From Rhizobium sp. 32-5/1 (GTDB lineage Bacteria > Pseudomonadota > Alphaproteobacteria > Rhizobiales > Rhizobiaceae), in assembly GCF_029537235.1 (NCBI RefSeq), contig NZ_CP120639.1, forward strand, positions 1,022,622 to 1,086,621: a stretch of DNA of 64,000 bases. Direction: 5' to 3'. Within the stretch, counting starts at the first letter, position 1, and each line of letters starts with the position of its first letter. The position numbers were made by a program, and so were the translations under genes. Positions 1 to 9,602 of the stretch are shown here, in pieces. A model generated the notes under the pieces. It was not told the origin of the DNA. It saw nothing but the letters and a program-made list of their open reading frames with translations, and made no database searches.

Positions 1-123
1 TGGAATTCCGGCTGCGACGAGTCTTTCCATAGCGCTGTCGGCTTCCGAACGGTCATCGTAAAACGCCGTGATGGTGTTCGATCCGCCATGCGGCGACGCA
101 GTGGTCTGTTCTGCATATGACAT
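1..123 (-). CDS. N-terminal fragment of a small stress-type protein (runs off left edge)
   Basis: The first 41 codons of a minus-strand gene whose remainder lies beyond the left edge. The ATG at 123 is preceded by a good ribosome binding site (GAGAGG, 7 bases upstream). The visible protein begins MSYAEQTTASPHGGSNTITA and then reads AFYDDRSEADSAMERLVAAG, a pattern common in small rhizobial proteins predicted to respond to general stress, but too little is visible to name a family. It starts 12 bp after the DUF2382 gene ends, so the two probably share a transcript. Confidence 0.6.
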   Translation of the reverse strand, partial: MSYAEQTTASPHGGSNTITAFYDDRSEADSAMERLVAAGIP

Positions 124-135
124 GGTATTTCCTCT

Positions 136-512
136 CTATTCTTCGGTTCTCTCGATCGTCGCCGTCTGTTTTCGCAACGTGACGGGAATTGATACGTCTT
201 CGGAGGTGGCGATTTGCCGGATGCGTATTTCCTCTACGAGGACCAGGCGCTTCTCGGCGATCAAGACCTCTTCGACGATGGGGATGATGGTGGTGTCGCC
301 TTTGACCCCGGTAAGGGGAGCGGCGTCGATCTGACGGTCAATACGCTCCCGGGTCACTTCGACGCGTACTCCAGCAAGAGTGGCTTGCGCGAAGTCTTCG
401 ACGGATATACTGGGTGTCGCGACACGAACGCGCCCGTGACGACCTGTTCTTTATCGACGCTAAAGTGTTCCTCGACGATTTTTATCGTGTTATCGTCTTG
501 GTCTGCCACCAT
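136..512 (-). pseudogene. DUF2382 (YsnF/AvaK-type) stress protein, frameshifted
   Basis: Two frames together give a nearly complete DUF2382 domain: an N-terminal half with IKIVEEHFSVDKEQVVTG, then in the next frame RVRVATPSISVEDFAQ, and a C-terminal half with TTIIPIVEEVLIAEKRLVL. The duplicated 'VVEE..' strands are the hallmark of this domain. The frames join at the CCC run at 433-435, where one missing base restores continuity. DUF2382 proteins are linked to general stress in bacteria; the biochemical role is unknown. The ATG at 512 is the best start, but only non-ATG codons are available further upstream in frame. Probably a sequencing indel rather than true decay. Confidence 0.65.
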
Positions 513-803
513 CACCGCCACCAGGTCCGGAGCAGAAACACGGGGACTCGAATTATGTTCTGCGTCGGTGATAGCTAGGGTTCAGCTGTCAATGACCCGG
601 CACGTTTGTCGCTATGACATCAAAGTATTCGCGTGCCGTCATGCGCGGCGTGGATCAGATGGATCGGATTCCAGGGCCGCAGCGACGACAGTGTACGGGT
701 CTACATCCTCAGAAGCCGTACGATCTGGCACGCGTCGTTGAACCGATGAGAGGCTCCGCCGCCGGAATACGCGGACCGAGAGATACCGCTTTTTGGAAAC
801 GGC

Positions 804-1103
804 TTAGAGTCGCGTCGCCGACATTGCGCGAATGACGATCTCGTCCTGCTGGAAGCGTTGCTCAAGTTCGGCGCGATAGTTACTCCACCAGTCGCGGTCC
901 AGTTCATCGGCCATCACCTCAGCCACAACTATGACATCTTGTTCAACCGTCCCGCCATCTTCCCAAAAGCCATCCGCAGGGGCGTTGCGGTACAAGGTGA
1001 GACCGCCGAAAAGGATCATCAATTCCTGGCGAACCTGATTAATGCGTTCCCGAGAATCGGCGTCGGCGGTGCTCAGAGGCAGCAATATCTGGATCAGTTG
1101 CAT
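804..1103 (-). CDS. Conserved hypothetical protein (about 99 aa)
   Basis: Protein starting MQLIQILLPL and ending with EIVIRAMSATRL. The start at 1103 is chosen because AGGAAGAG lies just upstream; an in-frame upstream ATG gives an implausible 18-residue leader. It is acidic and soluble, with no signal peptide or membrane segment, and contains WWSNYRAELEQRFQQDEI, a tail seen in short uncharacterised proteobacterial proteins. No function can be given. The region between it and the DUF2382 remnant (about 513-803) holds nothing I can support. Confidence 0.55.
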   Translation of the reverse strand: MQLIQILLPLSTADADSRERINQVRQELMILFGGLTLYRNAPADGFWEDGGTVEQDVIVVAEVMADELDRDWWSNYRAELEQRFQQDEIVIRAMSATRL

Positions 1104-1312
1104 CGGTTCTCTTCCTGAGGATGAAACACTCCTCTCTAAAGGCAATAACCCTCGCACTTGCGACCTGTTCCTGCTCCGCTATTTCGCTCCTGTGCGGCGG
1201 TACAGTGTCCAAAGGCTATCTGAAGTGACGCGATTCATGTACAAGAATGATGTCTTGCTCGTCAGCTTCAGACAGCTATATCTGCGCCGCCGGCAATCAC
1301 GGAAGGGAAATT

Positions 1313-1483
1313 ATGTCCGCCAACGTCAGCGTGCTCCAGAGCAAGGCTCTCGATGAACGCTCCCGCGTTCTCGTCGATGCCATCACCGACTACGCGATCT
1401 ATATGCTCGATATCGGCTAGCCTGTCAGCAGCTGGAACTCGGGAGCAATTCGCTTCAAAGGTTACACAGAAGCCCAAATCCTC
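1313..1483 (+). pseudogene. PAS-domain N-terminal fragment of a sensor kinase
   Basis: From the ATG at 1313 the frame reads a typical rhizobial PAS start: VLVDAITDYAIYMLDIG, then an in-frame TAG at 1418-1420, then VSSWNSGAIRFKGYTEAQIL. Family members normally read 'DYAIYMLDPDG.V.SWN.GA.RFKGY', so the stop replaces a coding position. The fragment ends abruptly at about 1483 and runs in the same frame straight into an exonuclease III fragment. This is a true remnant of a PAS histidine kinase or hybrid kinase, not a simple frameshift. Confidence 0.7.
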
Positions 1484-1840
1484 GGCATGCCGACGGAACT
1501 GGACGTCTACAAGCCCGAGCGTTGGACGGACGACGCCCTGTTTCGTACGGAGGTGCGCGACGCTTTCCGAAAGCTTATTGCTCAAGGCTGGACGGATGCG
1601 CGACGCAAGATGCATCCTGGAAAGCGTATCTACACATTCTGGGACAATTTCCGAAATGCCAGTGGGCGCGACGCAGGCTTGAGGCTGGACCATTACTTGC
1701 TCAGTCCTGACCTTGCTGGGCGGCTGATGCAGGCTGAGGTCCACAGGCATGTGCGCGGCTGGGAGCACACCAGCGACCATGCGCCGGTGTGGATCGAGCT
1801 ATCCCACAAACAGATCAAGCGGAGGAAGCGAAATGAGTAA
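1484..1840 (+). pseudogene. Exodeoxyribonuclease III (XthA) C-terminal fragment
   Basis: Encodes the last roughly 115 residues of an XthA-type AP endonuclease/3'-5' exonuclease. Visible are PTELDVYKPERWTDDALF, GKRIYTFWDNFRNASGRDAG, RLDHYLLSP and the C-terminal GWEHTSDHAPVWIEL, whose D-H pair belongs to the family active site. The N-terminal half with the metal-binding Asn and Glu is missing, so this cannot be an active nuclease. It is joined in frame to the PAS fragment upstream. A GGAGG sequence near its end precedes the next small reading frame. Confidence 0.75.
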
Positions 1841-2045
1841 TTACTGGCGAGACGAGTTTCGCAGCGGTCTGGCGAACCTGGTCGATTGAGCGGTTGTTTC
1901 CGGAGCCAGGCAGGCCGACTTTTTCAAAGCCGCTATCGAAGAAATCGAACGTTTCGGATTACGAACGAACGGGATCCTTACCCTGCAGACGATGTGTCGG
2001 ATGATGCTATCTATGAGCCGGCATGACTGGCCGAGCATGCACTAA
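1833..2045 (+). pseudogene. Possible small gene with an internal stop
   Basis: ATG at 1833 follows a strong GGAGGAAGCGAA ribosome binding site and overlaps the end of the exonuclease III fragment. The frame reads MSNYWRDEFRSGLANLVD, stops at a TGA (1887-1889), and stays open in the same frame for about 50 more codons, including FFKAAIEEIERFGLRTNG, to a TAA at 2045. I do not recognise it. The good start signal and the continued open frame suggest a small gene with one nonsense mutation, but chance is not excluded. Confidence 0.25.
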
Positions 2046-2205
2046 CATTAAACCCGGATCACCCCATGGGGGCAGACCAAAATGGAATCTGGATCAAATT
2101 CACACGAAAATTGATAGCCGATGACTGCCATCGGGATGGCGGCTAAGTAGCCTTGCTCCATTTTCCTCCTATTGCCTCGCGGGTCAGCGGAACTCCCTGA
2201 GCAAA

Positions 2206-3812
2206 TTATGTGCTGCTCGTCTGAACCTGTTCGGCTATTGGGAAAGAGACCGTAAATGTCGATCCTTCTCCTCTCTTGCTTTCCACACGGACCCGGCCGC
2301 CGTGCGATTCCACGATGTGCTTGACAAGATTGAGGCCTATGCCAGTGCCTGCGATCCCTGTAGACGTCCGCGCCCGAAAATAGCGCTCAAACATCTTCGG
2401 CAAATCGTCGGCATCGATACCAACCCCGTGATCTTGCACGGACACCCGCACCATGTCTCCTTCACACCAGCCCTTCACAATGACGTTTTGGGAATTGGGG
2501 GAATATTTTATTGCGTTCGAAAGCAGGTTCGTAAACACTTGATCGAGAGCTGACCTGTCTGCCACGATGGTGTCCGGCAAGGAGACCATGTCGGAAACAA
2601 TTCTATGGCGGGTGGAGAGGTCTTGCTGGCGCTGACAGCAAGCGGATAACAATTGGCGAAGCGAGAATCTTTCGGGCGGGTTCCTAACATTGCCCGCGTC
2701 CAGTGCGTCGAACGACAGGATGCTCTCCATCAGTTCAACAATCCGACCAACGGCTTGACGAATCTGCTGAGATTTCTCCCCAACGAAATTCGTGGAGAGT
2801 TCTTCCTTTCGTCGCAGTAGCCGTTGGGCGGCTCCGTCGATTATTGCTAAAGGTGTGCGGAACTCGTGGCTAGCCATGGCAACGAACTGCCTCTGCAGTT
2901 CATTTGCATGCCGCTCCTGTTCCAAAGCAGATTTCAGTTGGCGTGAGCTCTCTTCAAGTTCATGCGCTCTTTTTCGCAGTTCTTCTGCGTTTCTTCGGGC
3001 CGTAATTTCCCTGGCCACACCTATCAGGCCAACAATATCGCCGTTGGCGTTGCGCAGTGGGATCTTACTGGAGGAAAACCATTTTTCCTGTCCAGTTGCA
3101 TCGACGATGGCTTCTTCTGTGTCCAGCATAGGTGCGCCTGAGCGAAGAATTTCAATTCTCTGGCATGGAATTGCACTGCCCTTTCCGCGGTATGCACATC
3201 GAAATCTGTCAACCCGATCATGTCGGCTGATTTCATTCGGCCGCTGTCCATAGCAAGAGCGAGATTGGCCACGACAAAACGACTTTGGGTATCTTTGACC
3301 CACAGATAGTCAGGTAGCTGGTCAATGAGGGCCTGAAGGGAAACAAGTTCATAGTTGACCTGGGATTGCTCGGAAACTTCGCTTATGACCCGATGTCGGG
3401 TAACCCAACCGCCATCGATAACAAGATGGTGGTTGATCTGAACTGTTTTGCCGTTCGAGAGTGCCAATCTCACGCTCTCCGGGATATGTTCATGGATAGG
3501 AAAGCGCGAGGGGGCGAGGCATTTGAGAGCCTCGATCTTGCTTTTGCAAGCTGAGGCCAACATTGCTACCAGCTCCTGTAAGGAGAATTCCGTGAGTTCC
3601 TCGTTGCGGCCGATCCCATAAATGGTCGAAAAGGCGGGGTTTGCATAGGTGAGCCTTCCCAAGCGATCGAATGTCGTGATGCCCGTCGCATCTAAGCTAA
3701 GAGCATATTCCAGATATCTCAGCCTCTCTTCCAACCTTTCCACGGGCAGACCTTTGACAGAGTGGGACTGGGAAGCGGGCAGTCGATCGGCCGATTTGAT
3801 AGTTTCTGGCAT
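2206..3812 (-). pseudogene. PAS-PAS sensor histidine kinase, one frameshift
   Basis: Cytoplasmic histidine kinase of about 535 residues. Order: an N-terminal PAS region (TTFDRLGRLTYANPAFSTIY), a second PAS/PAC region (DYLWVKDTQSRFVVANLALA; IPLRNANGDIVGLIGVAREI), a coiled coil, HisKA with MASHEFRTPLAIIDGAAQRL, and HATPase with N box NLLSNAIKYSP, DHGVGI and GTGIGLNLVKHIVESHGG. No membrane segment. The start at 3812 has AGAGGAAAG upstream. The frame breaks at an AAA/TTT run near 3150; one added base gives a continuous protein. The C-terminal half closely resembles the kinase at 4775-6019, so the two look like a duplicated pair around the response regulator at 4369. Confidence 0.85.
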
Positions 3813-4368
3813 CTTTCCTCTGCTTGGCGTTGAAAACGATGAGATTTGCAAGCTGCAAGCGCGTCCGCACAACTATAGTGGATCATTGTTAAATTTTAGC
3901 AGAGGCGCGTGGGTGAAGGTGGTAGTAGAACTCTGATGCGGAGCGACCGAGGATTGAGATTTTGCCACGCGGCATCGATACTTGGTTCACCCTGAATATA
4001 CGCGCGACCATCTGACGGCGGTCGTTCCGCCGGTGTCCAGAATGAACCTCGCCAACTGCACGCGAGACAATGTCCGGCAAGCGCTTGCGCAACAAGCCAT
4101 TTTGTCCCCAGCCGTTCTAGCGATCACAATCTGTAACCAATCCATCAACGAGAACATCAATCAACGGAGATCCGAGGGCAGGTTAGCCCAGACGCGACAT
4201 TTAATCATGCAGCCAAGCAAATTGTCTGCGCCATGCGCTTCATATGGCTTGTTCGAGCTTGCAACACTCCCTGGTTTGCTGGTCCAACGAAAACACGCAA
4301 GCGGTTGCGATGGCGGGTACAAAGTGAAGTCCGTCTTGTTGTACCGGGCTGCGGCCCAGCCCCTCGCT
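3813..4368. other. Intergenic stretch with no supported gene
   Basis: About 555 bases between the first kinase and the response regulator. Short overlapping frames exist on both strands, but none has recognisable domains or a convincing ribosome binding site. Probably a control region plus decayed sequence. Confidence 0.4.
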
Positions 4369-4770
4369 TCAAAAAGCCCGCCCCATCTTCCTGTCACTTT
4401 CCAGCCGCGTGACACAGCCCTGGATCTTTGCCATCAGCAGATCGAAATCGACCGGCTTGGTAAGGTAGTCGGCTGCGCCAGCTTTAAGCGCTAAGACCGT
4501 GTTTTCCTTGTCGCTCAATGCGGTCAGAAAGATAAAAGGAATGTTGGCAAGTTGTTCATGGTTCATCTGAATTTCGGCGAACAGCTGATGGCCACTCATC
4601 TCGGGCATGGTGATATCGCAGATGACGATGTCCGGCCACTTTCTGATGATCAGTTCAAGTGCCTGCCGTCCATTGGAGGCTTCGAGCGTCGCGAACCCAG
4701 CGTCTCTGATCTCTTCGACCAGAAGGGTGCGGATATCGTCCTCGTCTTCGACGCAAAGGATAGTAATCAT
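4369..4770 (-). CDS. Single-domain response regulator (CheY-like receiver)
   Basis: A 133-residue receiver domain with no output domain. Acidic pocket VEDEDD near residues 8-12, phospho-acceptor Asp52 in VICDITMPEMSG, conserved Thr83 in FLTALS and Lys105 in YLTKPVDF are all present, so it should be phosphorylatable. It begins 4 bp after the stop of the kinase at 4775-6019, so the two are almost certainly co-transcribed and that kinase is the likely donor. With no DNA-binding or enzymatic domain it would act by protein contact or as a phosphate relay. Confidence 0.93.
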   Translation of the reverse strand: MITILCVEDEDDIRTLLVEEIRDAGFATLEASNGRQALELIIRKWPDIVICDITMPEMSGHQLFAEIQMNHEQLANIPFIFLTALSDKENTVLALKAGAADYLTKPVDFDLLMAKIQGCVTRLESDRKMGRAF

Positions 4771-4774
4771 TGGT

Positions 4775-6019
4775 TTAACCTGCCTTTACTTCGCCGCATC
4801 CAGTGGCAATGAGCATTGGATTGGTGACGGGCAGGGTTACGGTGAAGGTGGACCCTTCGCCCTGCTGGCTTTCGAGTCTAATATTCCCGCCATGTGCTTC
4901 AACGATCTGTTTCACGAGATTGAGGCCGATACCGGTCCCGGCAATTCCCGTCGAGCTTCTCGCCCGGAAGTAGCGCTGGAACATCTTCGGCAGATCGTCG
5001 GTATCGATGCCAACCCCTGTATCCGCAACACTGACACATGCGCTTCCGCCTTGAGAATACCCCGTAATATAAATGTCTGGCGAAACAGGTGCGTATTTCA
5101 CGGCGTTTGAAACGAGATTTGTAAATACCTGTTCCATAGCCGCGGTGTCAGCAACGACAACGGGCGGGAGATTGCTAAGTTCCAAGTGGAAGCGATGAGT
5201 AGAGGCTATGGACTGCTGCCGTACAACACACCGCTCGACAACCTCTCTCAAGGAACACGGACGAAATTCGTATGTCATGTTTCCGTGCTCGATGCGGCCC
5301 GCTGACAGGAAGCTCTCCATCAGGTCAACCATTCGCGAAACGGCCCCGCGGATTAATCCGACCTTCTCATCAACGAACCCACTCGCGATGTCTTCCTTTC
5401 GCCGCTGCAGCCGCTGAGCTGCACCGTCAATGATGGCGAGCGGCGTTCTGAACTCATGAGACGTCATCGTGACGAACTGCCGTTGTAGCTCATTGATATG
5501 GCGTTCCTGGTCGAGTAGTCTCCTTAACTCCTCAGCCTGCCGCTCGATTTCTTCGGTTCGAAGCAAGACCAGTTCCTCAAGCGTTTCCCTGTGCCTGAGG
5601 AGTGCCTGCTCCGCCCGTCTGTTTACGCTGACGTCGAGGTATGTCAGGACGCTCCCACCCCCGGGCTTCGGGGCAGATCGCATCTCGATGATGAGACCCG
5701 TGCCGACCTCCCGATCGAACCGGTGCTCTTCGAAGCGCCTGACGTGGCTGAGACGCTCGCGCACTTTTTCTTCGGGATCGCCGGGGCCGTATTCACCGCG
5801 CTGGGCATTGTATCGGAACACCTCTTCGAGGTTGGAGCCCACCGGAAACATATCTTCGGACAGATCAAGCAGCTCATAAAATCTTCGGTTGGTCACGAGC
5901 ATGGTCAGATCGTTGTCAAGCACGCAGATACCGCCTGGGAAACTGTCAATCGTGGCATGCAACAGGCCACGCACAACTTCCCTGTCGTCAATGGACTTTG
6001 CCTTGGTTCGATTCGACAT
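4775..6019 (-). CDS. PAS-containing sensor histidine kinase
   Basis: Soluble kinase of 414 residues. A PAS domain of the PAS-7 type occupies roughly residues 20-135 (FPGGICVLDNDLTMLVTNRR), followed by a long coiled coil (about 135-180), HisKA with phospho-acceptor His near 188 in MTSHEFRTPLAII, and HATPase with NLVSNAVKYAPV, ADTGVGI and GTGIGLNLVKQIVEAHGG. The ATG at 6019 has AGGAAAA upstream and is preferred over the adjacent TTG. The HisKA-HATPase part is strongly similar to the kinase at 2206-3812. Its stop is 4 bp from the response regulator start, giving a two-gene operon. The stimulus is unknown. Confidence 0.93.
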   Translation of the reverse strand: MSNRTKAKSIDDREVVRGLLHATIDSFPGGICVLDNDLTMLVTNRRFYELLDLSEDMFPVGSNLEEVFRYNAQRGEYGPGDPEEKVRERLSHVRRFEEHRFDREVGTGLIIEMRSAPKPGGGSVLTYLDVSVNRRAEQALLRHRETLEELVLLRTEEIERQAEELRRLLDQERHINELQRQFVTMTSHEFRTPLAIIDGAAQRLQRRKEDIASGFVDEKVGLIRGAVSRMVDLMESFLSAGRIEHGNMTYEFRPCSLREVVERCVVRQQSIASTHRFHLELSNLPPVVVADTAAMEQVFTNLVSNAVKYAPVSPDIYITGYSQGGSACVSVADTGVGIDTDDLPKMFQRYFRARSSTGIAGTGIGLNLVKQIVEAHGGNIRLESQQGEGSTFTVTLPVTNPMLIATGCGEVKAG

Positions 6020-6437
6020 CAATTTTCCTACATCGGCAGTCGGCTAAAGCGCCTATTCTGTGAATTTTCGCCGGTCATCGTTGTATTCGTCAAACGTTAT
6101 AGGTGTATTAAAATCCGATAGCAGCTTTAGGGAGGCGCCGCATCCGCCAGTCGCGAAGCGAAAAATTTGTGGCTTCGATGGCGCATGTTTGGACATGAAG
6201 GGGCAGGTCAGGGCCCGCTACAAACATTTTTGCACTTTTCTACGGTCTCATAACGACAAGTCGGATTTCTTTTGAATTGTCGCTTTCACATCGTATTCGG
6301 AATGCGATTTCAGATCTGTCCCTAGGCCGGATCTGGCATGGCGATATCCCTAAAAATCAAGACTGCTGGGACATGCTTTTGTTCCGGCGATATCTGTTTT
6401 GGCGAAGCACTGCCCAACTAGCTGTAATAGTTGCGCC
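6020..6437. other. Intergenic region upstream of the kinase operon
   Basis: About 418 bases between the diguanylate cyclase end and the kinase start. It should hold the promoter of the kinase-regulator operon, reading leftwards. No gene, clear terminator or repeat is supported. Confidence 0.4.
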
Positions 6438-7490
6438 TTAATTCAGAATCGTCGCCTGTTGAAGCGGCTCTTGCGTTGGATTATTCCAGCACACTCGGTT
6501 TCGGCCTGCGGATTTGGCGTCGTACAGCGCACTATCCGCGTTGGAATAAGCGGTGTCGAAGGAAGGATCCGCCGCTGCTTGCAATGTCACGCCTATCGAG
6601 GCCGTTATACGAAACGTTCCTGCCGCGGAGAGAACCGGCCGCTGCTCAATCTCGCGCCTGATGCGTTCGCACACGTTGAACACGGCGTCGGGAACCATGA
6701 CAGGAAACAGGATCATGAATTCTTCGCCGCCGACGCGCGCAAAGATAATGTCTTGGGACGGTTCGCCAGCAAGGGTCTCGTTAACGGTTTGCGTCAGTGT
6801 TTTTAAGGCGGCGTCGCCAGCGGAATGCCCATAGGTGTCGTTCACAAGCTTGAAGTGATCGACATCGAGAATTGCCACGGCGATGCCGCGATGCAAGGCT
6901 TTCTCGTTGTCGAACAAGGAACGACCAATCGTGAACGCATGGCGACGATTGAACGCTCCGGTCAGTTCGTCGGTCACGGCAAGACGATGCAACCGGTCCT
7001 GGATCGCCATCAGATCGGTGATATCCTGCAACAGCAGTTGCACGACAGGATTTCCCTCCCAAGGCAAAGCGCCCGCGATCAGCTTGATTGTTCGGACGTC
7101 GCCGGTTGCGGGCCTCAGCTCTGCCTCCGTCGGCTTTGCGCCGATCAGGCCATCGAACGCATCTTCCATCTGCTGTGCGGCCTCATCGGCATGGGTAGTC
7201 AGAAAATCGAGAAAATGTTTGCCTACGATTTCATCCTGCGGCACCTGAAGCAGGCGCGCGGCCTCCTGATTTCCAAAAATGATCCCCTGCCTTGTATGAA
7301 TGAGCAAGCCCATCGGCATGAGGTCGAGCATCACGCCCATCCGCGCCTGTGTATCGACAAGTGTTTGCTTCGTGATCTCCGCGGCTTGGCCGGCTTCGTG
7401 ATCGTCGTCCAGGAACATTATCAGTCTTTCGCGTGAATGCTTTTGGAAGGAGTGAAACGCGGGCAGGTCGGACTGCCCCGTCGCATGCAT
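6438..7490 (-). CDS. PAS-GGDEF diguanylate cyclase
   Basis: About 350 residues: a PAS domain (RMGVMLDLMPMGLLIHTRQG), then a GGDEF domain with the GGEEF variant in FARVGGEEFMILF. It should make cyclic di-GMP from two GTP in the cytoplasm. GGEEF is a well-known active variant. The RxxD inhibitory site normally five residues before the motif is absent, so product feedback at that site is not expected. The start at 7490 is set by a TGATG overlap with the stop of the chemoreceptor gene upstream, with GGGAAGAA as ribosome binding site. This gives translational coupling and a probable functional link to that receptor. Confidence 0.92.
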   Translation of the reverse strand: MHATGQSDLPAFHSFQKHSRERLIMFLDDDHEAGQAAEITKQTLVDTQARMGVMLDLMPMGLLIHTRQGIIFGNQEAARLLQVPQDEIVGKHFLDFLTTHADEAAQQMEDAFDGLIGAKPTEAELRPATGDVRTIKLIAGALPWEGNPVVQLLLQDITDLMAIQDRLHRLAVTDELTGAFNRRHAFTIGRSLFDNEKALHRGIAVAILDVDHFKLVNDTYGHSAGDAALKTLTQTVNETLAGEPSQDIIFARVGGEEFMILFPVMVPDAVFNVCERIRREIEQRPVLSAAGTFRITASIGVTLQAAADPSFDTAYSNADSALYDAKSAGRNRVCWNNPTQEPLQQATILN

Positions 7491-9277
7491 CAAAATTCTT
7501 CCCAAGAGCCATTGGCCACGGCAGCGTTGCCATGGAAGGCACTTGATACCTTGGCGAGCATGCCCCGGGCTGGCGATTCGAACGGTCGCGATGCGGCGGA
7601 CGCGGCGGCGGGTTGCGGTTTCGACGAAGCTCGACCGTTTCCGATGTTGAACTGGCCTACCAGACGGAACAGCGCATCACTTTCTTTCGCCAGGCTATGG
7701 GCCGCTGCGGTTGCTTCTTCGACCATAGCGGCATTCTGCTGCGTACCCTGATCCATTGTGTTGACCGCTGTGTTGATTTCCTTCAGGCCGATTGCTTGCT
7801 CTCGGGCGGATTCCACGATAGCCGCAACGTTGATGTTGACTTGCTGAACCTGAGAGACGATCAATCCGAGAGCGGTACCCGTTTCGCCCACTAACGAAAC
7901 ACCACTTTTCACATGACTGTTCGATGATGTGATCAAGCCTTTAATTTCCTTGGCTGCCTTGGCTGAGCGCTGGGCAAGCTCCCGCACCTCCTGTGCCACG
8001 ACGGCAAAGCCCTTTCCTGCCTCGCCGGCACGTGCGGCTTCCACGCCGGCATTCAGAGCCAGAAGATTGGTCTGGAAGGCGATCTCGTCGATCACACCGA
8101 TTATGTTGGAGATTTCCGCGGACGATGAATCGATCCTCCCCATGGCATCGACGGCACCACGCACGATCGTACCGGAATGCTCCGCATTCTCCCTCGTCTG
8201 CCGAACGAGCGATCCTGCTTCATCGGCACGTTTGCTGGAATCAGCAACCGTGGTCGTGATCTGCTCCAGAGCTGCCGCAGTTTGCTCAACCGAGGCAGCC
8301 TGGTGTTCTGTTCTCTTGGCGAGATCGTCTGACGCCGTGCGGATCTGTTGCGCACCGGCCGCGATTGCGCCGGCATTTTCCGCCACCGCCTGCATGGCCG
8401 CGCGCAGTTTTTCCGCAGCTCCATTAAAGTCGGTTCTGAGCCTCTCAAGCGTCGGAATGAACGGGGTATCGATATGCTGGGTCAGGTCACCGCCCGAGAG
8501 GGCCTGGAGAGCGTCCGCAAGTTGATCGACGTTGCTGACGCGGCCGGTAACGTCGGTGGCAAACTTGACAACCTTGAACACTTTTCCATTCATATCGAAG
8601 ATTGGATTGTAGGAGGCCTGGATATGGACCCGTTTGCCACCTTTTCCTATGCGGAGAAATTCGTCGGCGACGAACTCGCCCTCCGCGAGACGCCTCCAGA
8701 AGTGTCGATAGTCATCGCTGTTTGCATAGCCGGCTTCGCAAAACATTGAATGATGCCGGCCCTGAATTTCGGCAAGCTGATAGCCAAGCGTCGAGAGGAA
8801 GTTTTGGTTCGCCGTCAGAATCTCACCGCTTGGAGTAAATTCGATGACTGCCTGGGCGCGGGAAAGGGCATCCAGCTTGCCGGCATCTTCCGCGGTCTTC
8901 AGCTTTTGTGCTGTGATATCGGTTGCGAACTTGACGACTTTGAAGGGCTTGCCACCACTGAACACCGGATTGTAGGAGGCCTCGATCCAAATTTCCTTGC
9001 CACCCTTACCGATCCGCTTGTATTGGCGCCGATCGAACTCGCCTCGCGCCAGTCTCGCCCAGAACTCGCGATAATCCGCGGACGACGCTTCTGCCGGATC
9101 GACGAACATCCGGTGGTGCTGACCGATGATCTCCGATGCATCATAACCGAGCGCCGCGCAAAAATTGGCATTCGCCTTGAGGATCTTGCCCGTCAAGTCG
9201 AACTCGATGATCGCCTGCGATCTGCTCATCGCGGACAGAATGGCCTTGGCACCAGATCCAAATCCTAAGTTCATCAT
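7490..9277 (-). CDS. Soluble methyl-accepting chemotaxis protein with two PAS domains
   Basis: 595 residues. Two tandem Aer/PAS-type sensor domains (about 12-130 and 133-250; each has a GKGGK.(I/V).I(E/Q)ASYNP segment) precede a short linker, then a signalling domain with the hairpin tip EIAFQTNLLALNAGVEAARA and GFAVVAQEVRELAQRS. There are no membrane segments, so it is a cytoplasmic receptor, possibly for redox or energy state if the PAS domains bind flavin or haem. The C-terminus ends WEEF, matching the pentapeptide tether used by CheR in other receptors. Two adjacent ATGs (9277, 9274) follow AGGAGAAGA. Coupled downstream to the diguanylate cyclase. Confidence 0.95.
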   Translation of the reverse strand: MMNLGFGSGAKAILSAMSRSQAIIEFDLTGKILKANANFCAALGYDASEIIGQHHRMFVDPAEASSADYREFWARLARGEFDRRQYKRIGKGGKEIWIEASYNPVFSGGKPFKVVKFATDITAQKLKTAEDAGKLDALSRAQAVIEFTPSGEILTANQNFLSTLGYQLAEIQGRHHSMFCEAGYANSDDYRHFWRRLAEGEFVADEFLRIGKGGKRVHIQASYNPIFDMNGKVFKVVKFATDVTGRVSNVDQLADALQALSGGDLTQHIDTPFIPTLERLRTDFNGAAEKLRAAMQAVAENAGAIAAGAQQIRTASDDLAKRTEHQAASVEQTAAALEQITTTVADSSKRADEAGSLVRQTRENAEHSGTIVRGAVDAMGRIDSSSAEISNIIGVIDEIAFQTNLLALNAGVEAARAGEAGKGFAVVAQEVRELAQRSAKAAKEIKGLITSSNSHVKSGVSLVGETGTALGLIVSQVQQVNINVAAIVESAREQAIGLKEINTAVNTMDQGTQQNAAMVEEATAAAHSLAKESDALFRLVGQFNIGNGRASSKPQPAAASAASRPFESPARGMLAKVSSAFHGNAAVANGSWEEF

Positions 9278-9302
9278 TGCTGTCTTCTCCTACACGGACA
9301 CC

Positions 9303-9319
9303 AGGGGTTAACAACCCCT
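9303..9319. repeat. 7-bp inverted repeat upstream of the PAS chemoreceptor
   Basis: AGGGGTT, a three-base loop, then AACCCCT, forming a perfect short hairpin 26 bp before the chemoreceptor start. There is no T-run, so it is more likely an operator or 5' leader structure than a terminator. Confidence 0.4.
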
Positions 9320-9602
9320 CAATTCTGGGGGATCCTTTGAATCGAATATAAGGGTATTTGCTAAAGTATCTGTTAACCTGATCAACACGTGACGCTGCGA
9401 TTGCATGCACTTTTGTTGATGTAAAAATGCTAACTAAAACAATAAGTTGATCAGGATTCGTTCTGAAGAAATGTTCAAGTGATAACAACCTCCAAACCAC
9501 GAAATGGGCGTGCAATAGAATCTACGAAGAAGAAAACTGAAAAAATCATTTAGCAATTGTTAACCTTCACCTTGATGGCCACGACCAACGAGAAATGGCT
9601 TG

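Noticed and set aside
9303..9319. Hairpin read as a transcription terminator
   Set aside because: No following T-run on either strand and it lies upstream of the chemoreceptor start, so a terminator role is unlikely; kept only as a repeat.
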